Below are positions 52,288 through 62,103 of a DNA stretch of 64,000 nucleotides, piece by piece (positions within the stretch are counted from its first letter, which is position 1; each line of letters begins with the position of its first letter). A program made the position numbers and the translations under genes. The DNA lies in assembly GCA_964574985.1 (NCBI GenBank), contig CAZNPH010000019.1, positions 1 to 64,000 on the forward strand, in the 5' to 3' direction. The notes beneath the pieces were generated by a model, which was given only the letters and a program-made list of their open reading frames with translations, made no database searches and had not been told where the DNA came from. The DNA is from CAZNPH01 sp964574985 (GTDB lineage: Bacteria; Bacteroidota; Bacteroidia; Bacteroidales; SM23-62).

Positions 52288-53883
52288 TCAGAAACCGAAG
52301 TTCAAACCCAGGGACACCGTGCCGGTCTTTCCCTGGAACAGGGCAGGGGTGTACAGTTCAACCGCATCCCCGGTGATGTTGCTCCGGCGGAAATCCGCAA
52401 ACACGAATCCGTCATGGATGATCTGGTAGCGCGCCCCGATACGGAAGGTCCTGTTTTCCCATTCGACACTTTCCAAAAAAGGCAGCCCCCGGTCCCGGAT
52501 CCCCGTTGAATTGTAATCAGGTCCTTTCTGCGCATACAGACAGGACAGGGAAACATGCAGATTCCGCAAAGGTTTCCAGTCCGCCCCGACAAACACCTCC
52601 CATGCATTGTCCCTCAGGTAGTGCCCCATGTTGTAGCGGTTGGATTCGTAGGTGAGCATGGGCCGGAAATGTTCATACACAAAAGGGTTGGTGCGGGTAT
52701 ATTCTGCGGTGAACATCATATCGGGCACAAGATTGCTGACCCTGGCCCCTGCCTTGATGCTGATCCAGTTGCTCTGCTCATCGGGATCGAAAATCCGGGA
52801 TACGGAGATCTCGTCCAGGAAAAGAGTGGCGTACAGGTTGAGGTGGCGGATCTGCCGGGAATGCACATCCAGGAACAACTGGGAGTTCTGGTTGTCGATC
52901 CCCGAATTGAGGGTATGGTCGACTGATTTATAGAACAAAAAAGGGATCAGGTAGGCCGGATGCACATCCAGGTCGGAATAGATGATGGAATTGCCAGCCG
53001 AGATGTTCAGTCTTTTCCATGGGGTGAAGGTGAACATGTTGGCGGCGATGAATTTCTTGTGGTAGACCGTACGGAATTCGGTCCCGTAATTGCCGGTGTA
53101 CCAGTAGCTGCGGGTGCTGTCCACCACCATGGAGACCAGCCATCCGTGGAAATAGTTGAACTCGAACCAGTCCGCCGGCCTGATCTGCAATTTGATCTGT
53201 GCAAAGGAGGGCGTGCGGCCCGAATGGATGTTGGTGCCGTTGTACCCGGTGCCCCACTGCGGATTCCCCTTGAGCAGTCCGACTACCCCCCACTTCCAGG
53301 AATATGTGAGTCCGCCCTGCATCTCCGAATAATCAGTCCTCTCCTTGATGTTGGTGGCCCCGAAGCGCCGGTTCAGGAAGTCCGGGCGGGTGAGCAGCTC
53401 CGGCTCGTGGTTGTCGCGCAGACTGGCCCACAGGCCCCAGTGTTCGCCGATGGTGCCGTACAGCTCGCCCCCGTTCCAGGAATGCCTGGCCGTCCCGTTG
53501 GTGCCGTTGAAATAGCGGTATCCGAAAATGGGATTGACGGTCAGATTGAACAGGGAATCCCGGTAATGGAAAAGGTCCAGCCGGCGGTCATAGTCACTGC
53601 CGTACTTCAGTGCCTTGTTGAAATCCTCCAGGTAGAAGGCCACTTCCCCGGCCTGCCGGGGGGTCAGCTCATCCCTGCGTTCCCAGGCCAGCTGCAGTTT
53701 CAGGGCAATAAACCTGCGGCTGTAGGGTTTCACAGCGGAATTCAGAAAGATCACCTGTTCGGAAGCCAGCTCGTCGAGGAAATCGTAAATGGCCGTGTGC
53801 CGGGTATGCAGATACACCGTCTGCCCAAAAACACCTTCCGGCAGCAGCCACGCCAAAGCCATATACAGCAAAACCCTTCTCAT
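52288..53883 (-). CDS. Wzi-type capsule-assembly outer-membrane protein
   Basis: A 531-residue protein starting at ATG 53883 (MRRVLLYMALAWLLPEG), which gives a clean signal peptide; a longer frame from 53934 adds 17 doubtful residues. After about 100 mostly helical residues the rest shows alternating aromatic and polar strands of an 18-stranded beta barrel (for example YGTIGEHWGLWASLRDN, WGVVGLLKGNPQWGTGY) and ends in a Phe (LGLNFGF), the outer-membrane insertion signal. This fits the capsule assembly Wzi family, which in E. coli anchors capsule to the surface. The upstream gene is a polyprenyl-phosphate sugar transferase, in keeping with exopolysaccharide export or attachment. Confidence 0.8.
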   Translation of the reverse strand: MRRVLLYMALAWLLPEGVFGQTVYLHTRHTAIYDFLDELASEQVIFLNSAVKPYSRRFIALKLQLAWERRDELTPRQAGEVAFYLEDFNKALKYGSDYDRRLDLFHYRDSLFNLTVNPIFGYRYFNGTNGTARHSWNGGELYGTIGEHWGLWASLRDNHEPELLTRPDFLNRRFGATNIKERTDYSEMQGGLTYSWKWGVVGLLKGNPQWGTGYNGTNIHSGRTPSFAQIKLQIRPADWFEFNYFHGWLVSMVVDSTRSYWYTGNYGTEFRTVYHKKFIAANMFTFTPWKRLNISAGNSIIYSDLDVHPAYLIPFLFYKSVDHTLNSGIDNQNSQLFLDVHSRQIRHLNLYATLFLDEISVSRIFDPDEQSNWISIKAGARVSNLVPDMMFTAEYTRTNPFVYEHFRPMLTYESNRYNMGHYLRDNAWEVFVGADWKPLRNLHVSLSCLYAQKGPDYNSTGIRDRGLPFLESVEWENRTFRIGARYQIIHDGFVFADFRRSNITGDAVELYTPALFQGKTGTVSLGLNFGF

Positions 53884-53966
53884 GAACCGCAAAATTGTAC
53901 GGCATACTAAGATATAAATAAAAAGACAAGACACTACATGAAAATCCTGCCTCCCGGTGTTTTATG

Positions 53967-55487
53967 TTATCTGCTGCGTACTTTTTTGAAGATGATGTTG
54001 TAGAGGGCTTTCCAGAAGTATTTCCAGTTGGTGCGGAAGGGGTGCCTGTCGTATTCGTCCAGGAAACGGCTTTCGGAAGCCTCGATCTCCTGCAGGGTTT
54101 GGGGCAGGTGGGCGTAATAGGGCGGGATGAGTCCGGGCTGGTATTTCTTCCTGCGTTGCCGGTGCTTTTTGCTGTACAGGTTGAAATATTGCTGGCTGAT
54201 GGGTCTAACCCCCACCAGCTTCAGGTCCCCGCGCAGCCAGTTGATCAGCATGGGCAGTTCGTCGATCCACAGGGTGCGCATCAGCTTTCCTGCTCCGGTC
54301 ACCCGGAAATCGTTGTTGAACTTGCCCCCTTCCTGCAGGTTGTATTTCTCGAAAACATAATCCTGCAGGTATTCTGCATAGGGATGCATGGTCCGCATCT
54401 TGTACACCCGGATGAAATCACCGTTCCTGCCTATCCTTTTCAGCCGGACAAAAGGACCGTAGCTGGGGTTCAGATCGAACACCGGTTTTTTCACCTTCCG
54501 GGTAATAAAGAACATGAGTCCGTTTACATACTCCTCATGCAACACCTCGAATCCGCATGAGATCAGCCGGCCCAGCGTTTCAGTGCGGCTCAGCACCCGG
54601 TTTTCCCCGCGGGTCAGGAAAAAATACAGCTTTTTGGTCAGCATGAACTTGGGAAAGACCCGTTTGACAATGTAATCCATGAAATAAACGATCCGGTTGA
54701 ACACGGGCATGTATTTTTTCAGTATCCTTTTTTTCCGAAGTTCCTTGGTTTCCACGCAACCGATGAAGCGCCCGTGGGTGGGAAGCTTGGAATTGACCGT
54801 TTCGAAGAACTTGTTGATGTACCGGATGTCATTGATCCGTTTCAGGTTGACGATCCCCGCAAAATGATGGTCCGGCTGGTACAGGATGTTGAAACGGGTG
54901 GTGGTGGCGATCACCAGGTTCTTCGAATCCAGCAAGTCGATATGCCGGGCTATGAAATCATAAACCCCCGGTCCCGTTTCCCCGATAATATCCTTTTTCA
55001 GCTGGGTTTCTGAAAGGGAGATGTCCCTGACGCGGACCTGATGCACGGCCTCTGTGACCGGGTCGTCATGTTCCGGTTTGACCCTGGTCCCGTTCCTGCG
55101 GTTCCCGTTGGCGACCTTGAGGTAATAGTACATATCGGTGAAAAAGACCTCCAGGACGGTGGATACGACGATGGTACCGAAAACCACAAAACGTGAATAC
55201 TGAATGGAGCGGAAACTGTACATCAGCAGGGCCATGATGGACAGGATGATGAAGTTCGTGCCCATGAACCTGAGGTTGATCGAGCTCAGCTTTTTGGTAC
55301 GGGTGGTGTCGAATTTGTTGGCGGTGAAGGAAACGGCCAGCCAGACCCCGATCAGAACCAGGAGTCCGTATAAATAAGGCCCTGAAAAATAAGTGCTTCC
55401 TCCCCCCTTGAGCCATACGGTGATCAGGAATCCGGCGGGGATCAGCAGCACATCCAGCAGGACCATAAATGCTTTTCTCCGGTTCAT
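53967..55487 (-). CDS. Polyprenyl-phosphate glycosyl-1-phosphate transferase (WcaJ-like)
   Basis: A 506-residue inner-membrane protein. The N-terminus has four TM helices (about 6-28, 38-56, 74-93, 98-118). A soluble middle region of unknown role lies at about 130-310, and a bacterial sugar transferase domain at the C-terminus (about 330-500) has GRNGDFIRVYKMRTMHP, RVTGAGKLMRTLWIDELPML and GDLKLVGVRP. Relatives transfer a sugar-1-phosphate from a nucleotide sugar to undecaprenyl phosphate, the first step of exopolysaccharide or O-antigen synthesis. The typical GPRP ends as GVRP here. Followed 83 bases downstream by the Wzi-like gene. Confidence 0.88.
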   Translation of the reverse strand: MNRRKAFMVLLDVLLIPAGFLITVWLKGGGSTYFSGPYLYGLLVLIGVWLAVSFTANKFDTTRTKKLSSINLRFMGTNFIILSIMALLMYSFRSIQYSRFVVFGTIVVSTVLEVFFTDMYYYLKVANGNRRNGTRVKPEHDDPVTEAVHQVRVRDISLSETQLKKDIIGETGPGVYDFIARHIDLLDSKNLVIATTTRFNILYQPDHHFAGIVNLKRINDIRYINKFFETVNSKLPTHGRFIGCVETKELRKKRILKKYMPVFNRIVYFMDYIVKRVFPKFMLTKKLYFFLTRGENRVLSRTETLGRLISCGFEVLHEEYVNGLMFFITRKVKKPVFDLNPSYGPFVRLKRIGRNGDFIRVYKMRTMHPYAEYLQDYVFEKYNLQEGGKFNNDFRVTGAGKLMRTLWIDELPMLINWLRGDLKLVGVRPISQQYFNLYSKKHRQRRKKYQPGLIPPYYAHLPQTLQEIEASESRFLDEYDRHPFRTNWKYFWKALYNIIFKKVRSR

Positions 55488-55567
55488 AGGTTTACAGCCG
55501 CCTTTGGAGCTATGAATATAAGCAATCTTGTATTATGGAGACATGGTTTCCTTCAATATGCCGGGTA

Positions 55568-58500
55568 TTACTCGGTGACAATGGTTCGTCCGGTGGCCTG
55601 GTGGTTGATCTTCAGCATGTACATCCCCTGGGGTGCCCGGGAGAGATCGATGGTCTGCCTGAATATCCGGGTGCCGTCGATGCTGTAATGCCTGAAAAAC
55701 ACCTGCCGTCCCGACAGATCGATCAGCTCGATCAGAACATCGGGTTCGGAAGTCCTGAATTCGATGGTGAACTGTCCCTTGTTGGGATTCGGGTACACCC
55801 TGAGGTTTTCTTCATCGAACAGATCTTCGATGCCCACATCCGGCTCGGTGATCCAGATGGTATCGGTTTCCACCGGTCCGCAGCCGCTGGCATCGGTCAC
55901 CTTGACCACATATTTATCCGCCGGGAGTCCGGACAACACACTGTCGGCCTGGGGCGGATTGTCGTAGAGGGCGTAACCGTACGGAGGGGTCCCTCCCGCC
56001 GGTGTCACGGTGATGGACCCGTCTGATCCTCCGTGGGTGGAGACCATGACCGTATCCACATCGACAATGTACAGGGAATCCGGTTCGTCGATATCCACTG
56101 TATCCCCGATGAATTCACAGTGGTTGGTGTCCATCACTGCCAGCTGGTATTCACCCGCTGCCAATCCGTCAAACAAACCCGTGGTGTTCGGATAGGTATC
56201 GCTTCCGTTGACGGAGTAGTAATAAACACCGTTCCCGCCGGTGGCCGTGATGCTGATCTGTCCGTCGGCCAAACCGTAACAACTGATATCCACCGTGTCG
56301 TATTCCTGTATGCCGACCGGCAGGGGATCATCCAGACTGACCGTGTCGCCCTGGTATTCGCAGAGGTTCCCGTCGAGCACGGCCAGGTAATATTCCACTC
56401 CGGAGGGCAGATCGCTGAACACCGAATCGCTCTGCCAGCTTAATCCGCCGTCCAGTGAATATTGGTACACACCGTTTCCGCCTTCCGCGGTGATTTTGAT
56501 CTCACCGTCCGAATCACCGGCACATGAAGGATCATAAAGTGTATAATCGCTGATCTTCAGCGAATCCGGATCCGAAACGGTCACCGTATCCCCGGTGAAT
56601 TCACAGTCATTGCCATCCTTCACCGCCGGGTAATATTCCCCTGACGGGAGTCCGCCAAACACTCCGCCATTGTCATAATAATCCGTCCCTCCGTTGATGG
56701 AGTAGGTGTATACCCCGTTCCCGCCGGTCGCCGTGATGGTGACCGACCCGTCGGAGAGTCCCTGGCAATCCGGGGGAATGATACTGTAATCGGTGATCTT
56801 CACCGAATCGGGCTGGGTTATGGTAACCGGTGTGGATGAAATATACTCGCATCCGTTCCCGTCCTTCACGGCCAGGGCATAACCCGCGGCATAGAGTCCG
56901 GTAAACGAACCTCCGTTATCATAATAGTCCGTTCCCCCGTTGATGGAGTAGGTGTATACCCCGTTCCCGCCTTCAGCGGTGATGCTGATCGCCCCGGTCC
57001 CGTCCCCGTAGCAGGTCAGGTCAGTCACCGTGGAGTCTGCAATCCCCACTGCGACCGGCTGGGTCAGTTCAAGGGTATCACCCAGGAATTCACAGTCATT
57101 GCCGTCTTTTACCGCCAGGTAATATTCCCCTGCAGCCAGTCCGGCAAAGCTTCCGCCATTGTCATAATAGTCCGTTCCCCCGTTGATGGAGTAGGTGTAT
57201 ACCCCGTTCCCGCCCTCAGCCGACATGGTGACCTGTCCGGAATTGTCCCCGTTGCAGATCAGGTCGCTTTTCAGGTAATTGCTGATCTTCACCGAATCGG
57301 GCTGGGTAAGGGTGACCTGTGCGGGTGAAACGTACTCGCATCCGTTCCCGTCTTTGACAGCCAGTGTGTAATCCCCCGCATCGAGTCCGCCAAACACTCC
57401 GCCGTTGTCATAATAATCCGTTCCCCCGTTGACGGAGTATGTATACACCCCGTTCCCGCCTTCGGCGGTGATGCCGATCGCCCCGCTCCCGTCCCCGTGG
57501 CAGGTGAGGTCAGTCACCGTGGAGTCTGCAATCCCCACTGCAACCGGCTGGGTCAGGGTGACCGTATCCCCGAGATATTCGCAGTCATTGCCGTCCTTCA
57601 CCGCCAGGTAGTAATCCACCCCGGCATCGAGTCCGCCAAAACTTCCTCCGTTGTCATAATAATTGGAACCTCCGTTAATCGAGTAGGTAAAGGTTTCAGT
57701 ACCTCCCGCAGCACTGATATCGATCTGCCCGCTCCCGTCCCCGTGACAAGTCAGGTCGGTCAGGGTGTAACCGGTGATCTTCACCGAATCGGGCTGGGTA
57801 AGGGTGACCTGTGCGGGTGAAACGTACTCGCATCCGTTCCCGTCTTTGACAGCCAGTGTGTAATCCCCCGCATCGAGTCCGCCAAACACTCCGCCGTTGT
57901 CATAATAATCCGTTCCCCCGTTGACGGAGTATGTATACACCCCGTTCCCGCCTTCGGCGGTGATGCCGATCGCCCCGCTCCCGTCCCCGTGGCAGGTGAG
58001 GTCAGTCACCGTGGAGTCTGCAATCCCCACTGCAACCGGCTGGGTCAGGGTGACCGTATCCCCGAGATATTCGCAGTCATTGCCGTCCTTCACCGCCAGG
58101 TAGTAATCCACCCCGGCATCGAGTCCGCCAAAACTTCCTCCGTTGTCATAATAATTGGAACCTCCGTTAATCGAGTAGGTAAAGGTTTCAGTACCTCCCG
58201 CAGCACTGATATCGATCTGCCCGCTCCCATCGTCGTGACAAGTCAGGTCGGTCAGGGTGTAACCGGTGATCTTCACCGAATCAGGATCGCTCAGTACAAT
58301 GGTATCTCCCAAATACGTACAATCGTTTCCGTCCTTGACCGCCAGATATAGTTCCACTCCTGCATCGAGTCCTGTAAATACTCCGGTATTGTTCATCCAT
58401 GTATCGCCCCCGGTAATTGAATATACGAAATCCATGTCACCCCCGGTAGCCGAAATATCCACCGAGCCGTCGGCATAGCCGTAACAGGAAGGATCCTGGG

Positions 58501-61500
58501 GTATATAACCGGTGATCTTCACCGAATCGGGCTGGGTAAGGGTGACCGGGGCGGGTGAAATGTACTCGCATCCGTTCCCGTCTTTGACAGCCAGTGTGTA
58601 ATCCCCCGCATCGAGTCCGCCAAACACTCCGCCGTTGTCATAATAATCCGTTCCCCCGTTGACGGAGTATGTATACACCCCGTTCCCGCCTTCGGCGGTG
58701 ATGCCGATCGCCCCGCTCCCGTCCCCGTGGCAGGTGAGGTCAGTCACCGTGGAGTCTGCAATCCCCACTGCAACCGGCTGGGTCAGGGTTACCTGGGCGG
58801 GTGAAATGTACTCGCATCCGTTCCCGTCTTTGACAGCCAGTGTGTAATCCCCCGCATCGAGTCCGCCAAACACTCCGCCGTTGTCATAATAATCCGTTCC
58901 CCCGTTGACGGAGTATGTATACACCCCGTTCCCGCCTTCGGCGGTGATGCCGATCGCCCCGCTCCCGTCCCCGTGGCAGGTGAGGTCAGTCACCGTGGAG
59001 TCTGCAATCCCCACTGCAACCGGCTGGGTCAGGGTGACCGTATCCCCGAGATATTCGCAGTCATTGCCGTCCTTCACCGCCAGGTAGTAATCCACCCCGG
59101 CATCGAGTCCGCCAAAACTTCCTCCGTTGTCATAATAATTGGAACCTCCGTTAATCGAGTAGGTAAAGGTTTCAGTACCTCCCGCAGCACTGATATCGAT
59201 CTGCCCGCTCCCATCGTCGTGACAAGTCAGGTCGGTCAGGGTGTAACCGGTGATCTTCACCGAATCCGGATCGATCAGTGCAATGGTGTCCCCGAGATAT
59301 GTGCAATCGTTTCCGTCCTTGACCGCCAGGTACAGATCCACCCCGGCACTGAGACCGGTAAACGAACCTCCGTTGTCATTCCAGACATCCCCTCCGGTGA
59401 TCGAATAGACAAAGTCCATGTCACCCCCTGTGGCGGAGATATCCACCGAGCCGTCGGAATAGCCGTAACAGGAAGGATCCTGGGGTACATAGCCGGTGAT
59501 CTTCACCGAATCCGGTTGCTGCACCGAAACCACATCCCCGATGTATTCACAACCGCTGGTATCGATCACCGCCGGGGTATAACCTCCCGCATCGAGTCCG
59601 GTAAACACCCCGCCGTTGTCATAATAGTCCGTTCCCCCGTTGATGGAATAAAGGAAGTCATTGTCTCCCCCTTGCCCTGAAATTTCGATCCGCCCGCTCC
59701 CGTCCCCGTAACAGGTCAGGTCGGTGATCACGATGCTCGATATTTTCACCGAATCCGGCTCGTTCAGGTCCACGGCACTGCCGATGTATTCACATTCGTT
59801 CCCGTCCTTCACGGCAAGGGTATAAGACCCCGCACCCAGTCCGGTGAACGAACCCCCGTTGTCATAATAGTTCGTTCCCCCGTTAATGGAGTAAGTGTAC
59901 ACCCCGTTGCCTCCTTCGGCGGTGATCAGGATCTCCCCGCTCGCGTCCTGGTTACAGGTCAGATCGGTCAGTTCATGATCGGCGATACCCACCGTATCCG
60001 GATCGGCCAGAATAACCGTATCCCCGAAGAATTCACAGCCGTCGGTATCCTGAAGGGCCAGCTCGAAGGTATCTGCAGACAGGGCGGTAAAGTCCCCGCC
60101 GTTGTCCAGGTATGTATTCCCGCCGTCGATCGAATAGAAATACGGCGAAACGCCGCCTGCCGCTCCGGTGATGTGTATCTCCCCGTTGGCGTCCCCGGCG
60201 CAGAGGATCTCCGTTTCACTGTGGCCGGTAAAATACAGCGAATCGGGCTGGTTCAGGGTCAGTTCGCTTCCCGACTGGGTGCAGCCGGTTGTATCCTTCA
60301 CCATAACATTGTATGTCCCCGCGGCCAGATCCACGAACCTTCCGCTGTCCTGGTAGGTTTGTCCGTTGTCAACCGAATACAGGATCCTGGAAAACCCTCC
60401 TGAAGCGGTGATCTCGATCTCCCCGTCCCCGGATTTGAAACAACTCAGGTCGGTGGTGGTTTCCGAACCGATACTGATGGGCTTGCATCCGAATTTGGCA
60501 AAAAGAACATCGGTTTTTCCTGAAGTCTCAAGCGTAAAAACACTGTCCCCCACATAAATGTTCGGGGACAGGTAGGTCCCGCTCACATACGGTGCATCGA
60601 TGTAAGCTGCCAGATTGAAAAAATCGTCGTTGTCTCCCGTTCCTTTTATGGTGGCGCCGTCCTGGCAGGACAGGTTGCTATTGAATATTCCGAGCAAACC
60701 GTTCCTGTCCGATGAACCGTTGGTTATCAGTGTATCTTCGCCCACGACCAGTTCATTGGCAAAAAAGCCGGCAACCACATAATCATTTCCCGCTTCGGCG
60801 ATGGAATTGACCCCTTCGTTGTACGGGCCGCTCGGATTGCAACCCCGCAACAAATCGCCGCTCTGGTCATATTTGAGCACAAAGGCATCCGTTCCGCCGC
60901 CTTTGCTATTGATCAGCAAAACATTTGTATCCGTAGAGTCAACCAGTATATAGTTCCCTGAGAATTTCCCGCCGCACATAATGCTGTTGTCGTGCTGACT
61001 GATGATCATGTTTTCAGGGATAACATCCCCCGGCCCGACGGTCTTTTTGATCCAGGCTTCAGACCCGTCTGATTTGTCCAGCTTCACGAGAGCCATGTCA
61101 TAATCGTTGGTTGTGCTTTCAAGTGTATCGGTGTCAAAGTAGATGGAATCCTCGTAATACATTGTAAAGTAATAGGCATTGTCACCGGATGCAACCGCTT
61201 GTATTCTGGTCACATTATTGTTGGCTTTGTAGGATTTTCCCCAGCCCGATTGATTATACAGATCCTTTTTTATGACGAAATGATGATTAATGGAGGTTTT
61301 GTTCAACAGTGTGTCAATTACATGGGTGTCCCTGATCCCGAAATACAGGCTGTCCTTGAAAAATCCCGTAAGGATGAGATTCCGGCCGTCAATGGCCACA
61401 TCCTGGACGGCGATCAGGCCGGGGCCCCACAGGATGAGTCCCGCGTCTATGAAATTCCCCAGGGTATCATAATCAGCCAGAAATACATCATATGAACCAT

Positions 61501-61879
61501 AGGCGTCAAGGGAATTGGTGGGCGTAAAATCAATGGTGCCCGGAAAAGCGCCAACCACCCGCAGTGTATCCTGATAGGCAGCCAGTCCTGTAACAAAGTC
61601 CAGACCGGAGCTTCCCCCGGTCTTCAACCAGTCAAACTGGCCGTTCCTTTTGATCTTGGTGAGGAAGAAATCCTTGTTCCCATTGGTATTATAGGTATCG
61701 CCTCCCAGGTACAGATCATTGTCGAATTCCCCCAGCATATACAAGTTGTTGCGGTTCCGGATCATTCTTTTGTCGGTGACGTTTCCTGATCCCTTCAGCA
61801 CATTGCTCAGGACAAAGCTCTGTGCCTGTGTGTTCCCGAAAAAAAAGGAACATAAAATAAGCAAACCGATTTTTTTCAT
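55568..61879 (-). CDS. Giant SprB-repeat adhesin with T9SS sorting domain
   Basis: A 2103-residue secreted protein with a signal peptide ending at TQAQS (residue 20). Residues 25-470 form a beta-rich region of repeated FLTKIKRNGQFDWLKTGG-like units, similar to SBBP/beta-propeller repeats of surface proteins. Then follow about 19 SprB repeats of 79-83 residues, each with TDLTCHGDGSG, a GGNGVYTYS(V/I)NGG core and VKDGNGCEY; the two Cys are kept in all but the last. The C-terminal T9SS type A domain begins VYPNPNKGQF. SprB of Flavobacterium is the mobile gliding adhesin; adhesion or gliding is therefore possible, though no gliding genes are in this window. Central repeats are almost identical in DNA. 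Confidence 0.9.
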   Translation of the reverse strand: MKKIGLLILCSFFFGNTQAQSFVLSNVLKGSGNVTDKRMIRNRNNLYMLGEFDNDLYLGGDTYNTNGNKDFFLTKIKRNGQFDWLKTGGSSGLDFVTGLAAYQDTLRVVGAFPGTIDFTPTNSLDAYGSYDVFLADYDTLGNFIDAGLILWGPGLIAVQDVAIDGRNLILTGFFKDSLYFGIRDTHVIDTLLNKTSINHHFVIKKDLYNQSGWGKSYKANNNVTRIQAVASGDNAYYFTMYYEDSIYFDTDTLESTTNDYDMALVKLDKSDGSEAWIKKTVGPGDVIPENMIISQHDNSIMCGGKFSGNYILVDSTDTNVLLINSKGGGTDAFVLKYDQSGDLLRGCNPSGPYNEGVNSIAEAGNDYVVAGFFANELVVGEDTLITNGSSDRNGLLGIFNSNLSCQDGATIKGTGDNDDFFNLAAYIDAPYVSGTYLSPNIYVGDSVFTLETSGKTDVLFAKFGCKPISIGSETTTDLSCFKSGDGEIEITASGGFSRILYSVDNGQTYQDSGRFVDLAAGTYNVMVKDTTGCTQSGSELTLNQPDSLYFTGHSETEILCAGDANGEIHITGAAGGVSPYFYSIDGGNTYLDNGGDFTALSADTFELALQDTDGCEFFGDTVILADPDTVGIADHELTDLTCNQDASGEILITAEGGNGVYTYSINGGTNYYDNGGSFTGLGAGSYTLAVKDGNECEYIGSAVDLNEPDSVKISSIVITDLTCYGDGSGRIEISGQGGDNDFLYSINGGTDYYDNGGVFTGLDAGGYTPAVIDTSGCEYIGDVVSVQQPDSVKITGYVPQDPSCYGYSDGSVDISATGGDMDFVYSITGGDVWNDNGGSFTGLSAGVDLYLAVKDGNDCTYLGDTIALIDPDSVKITGYTLTDLTCHDDGSGQIDISAAGGTETFTYSINGGSNYYDNGGSFGGLDAGVDYYLAVKDGNDCEYLGDTVTLTQPVAVGIADSTVTDLTCHGDGSGAIGITAEGGNGVYTYSVNGGTDYYDNGGVFGGLDAGDYTLAVKDGNGCEYISPAQVTLTQPVAVGIADSTVTDLTCHGDGSGAIGITAEGGNGVYTYSVNGGTDYYDNGGVFGGLDAGDYTLAVKDGNGCEYISPAPVTLTQPDSVKITGYIPQDPSCYGYADGSVDISATGGDMDFVYSITGGDTWMNNTGVFTGLDAGVELYLAVKDGNDCTYLGDTIVLSDPDSVKITGYTLTDLTCHDDGSGQIDISAAGGTETFTYSINGGSNYYDNGGSFGGLDAGVDYYLAVKDGNDCEYLGDTVTLTQPVAVGIADSTVTDLTCHGDGSGAIGITAEGGNGVYTYSVNGGTDYYDNGGVFGGLDAGDYTLAVKDGNGCEYVSPAQVTLTQPDSVKITGYTLTDLTCHGDGSGQIDISAAGGTETFTYSINGGSNYYDNGGSFGGLDAGVDYYLAVKDGNDCEYLGDTVTLTQPVAVGIADSTVTDLTCHGDGSGAIGITAEGGNGVYTYSVNGGTDYYDNGGVFGGLDAGDYTLAVKDGNGCEYVSPAQVTLTQPDSVKISNYLKSDLICNGDNSGQVTMSAEGGNGVYTYSINGGTDYYDNGGSFAGLAAGEYYLAVKDGNDCEFLGDTLELTQPVAVGIADSTVTDLTCYGDGTGAISITAEGGNGVYTYSINGGTDYYDNGGSFTGLYAAGYALAVKDGNGCEYISSTPVTITQPDSVKITDYSIIPPDCQGLSDGSVTITATGGNGVYTYSINGGTDYYDNGGVFGGLPSGEYYPAVKDGNDCEFTGDTVTVSDPDSLKISDYTLYDPSCAGDSDGEIKITAEGGNGVYQYSLDGGLSWQSDSVFSDLPSGVEYYLAVLDGNLCEYQGDTVSLDDPLPVGIQEYDTVDISCYGLADGQISITATGGNGVYYYSVNGSDTYPNTTGLFDGLAAGEYQLAVMDTNHCEFIGDTVDIDEPDSLYIVDVDTVMVSTHGGSDGSITVTPAGGTPPYGYALYDNPPQADSVLSGLPADKYVVKVTDASGCGPVETDTIWITEPDVGIEDLFDEENLRVYPNPNKGQFTIEFRTSEPDVLIELIDLSGRQVFFRHYSIDGTRIFRQTIDLSRAPQGMYMLKINHQATGRTIVTE
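57290..59270 (-). repeat. 246-base near-identical SprB repeat array
   Basis: The same sequence blocks recur at multiples of 246 bases; one block begins at 57429, 57921, 58659 and 58905 (spacings 492, 738 and 246). The unit encodes 82 residues. Two repeat types alternate (DLTCHGDGSGAIGITAEGG and DLTCHDDGSGQIDISAAGG), so the duplicated unit was often two repeats, 492 bases. Confidence 0.9.
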
Positions 61880-61940
61880 GATCTAATATTTACGGGAGTG
61901 ATCAAAAAAGCGTTATATACAGCCCTTTTACAGCCCATTG

Positions 61941-62081
61941 CTATGGGGAATGTTCCAGTCCGAAAGGCGAAGTTTCCGTTCCCCCGCCGGCCCCGGCCCT
62001 GGTTTCATATATGCTGACCGTATCGATTCCGGGAGATGACCATTTCTTTTTCCGCGTTGTTTTCTTCTTATCCTTATCCAT
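61941..62081 (-). CDS. Lasso-peptide precursor (predicted)
   Basis: A 46-codon gene, ATG 62081 to TAG 61941-61943, starting 22 bases after the B2 gene on the same strand. The leader (residues 1-28) is Lys-rich and contains W14-S-S-P17-G-I19, matching the Y-x-x-P-x-L motif bound by lasso B1 proteins. Thr27 sits at position -2, the residue B2 proteases and cyclases require. The predicted core is AGAGGGTETSPFGLEHSP (29-46): Ala1 would form the macrolactam with Glu8 (residue 36), giving an eight-residue Gly-rich ring and a ten-residue tail. The core has Ser10, Ser17, Thr7 and Thr9 but no Tyr. Function of the product is unknown. The call depends on the neighbours and the motif fit; the gene is too short for statistics alone. 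Confidence 0.82.
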   Translation of the reverse strand: MDKDKKKTTRKKKWSSPGIDTVSIYETRAGAGGGTETSPFGLEHSP

Positions 62082-62103
62082 AGGAAAAATTATTTACAGG
62101 TTA

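Noticed and set aside
57290..59270. CRISPR array
   Set aside because: The periodic sequence is 246 bases with no unique spacers and encodes protein repeats; the 18-base array at 40951 is also coding.
57429..59680. Several identical 60-235 codon plus-strand frames at regular spacing
   Set aside because: They are the antisense of the SprB repeats and repeat because the gene does.
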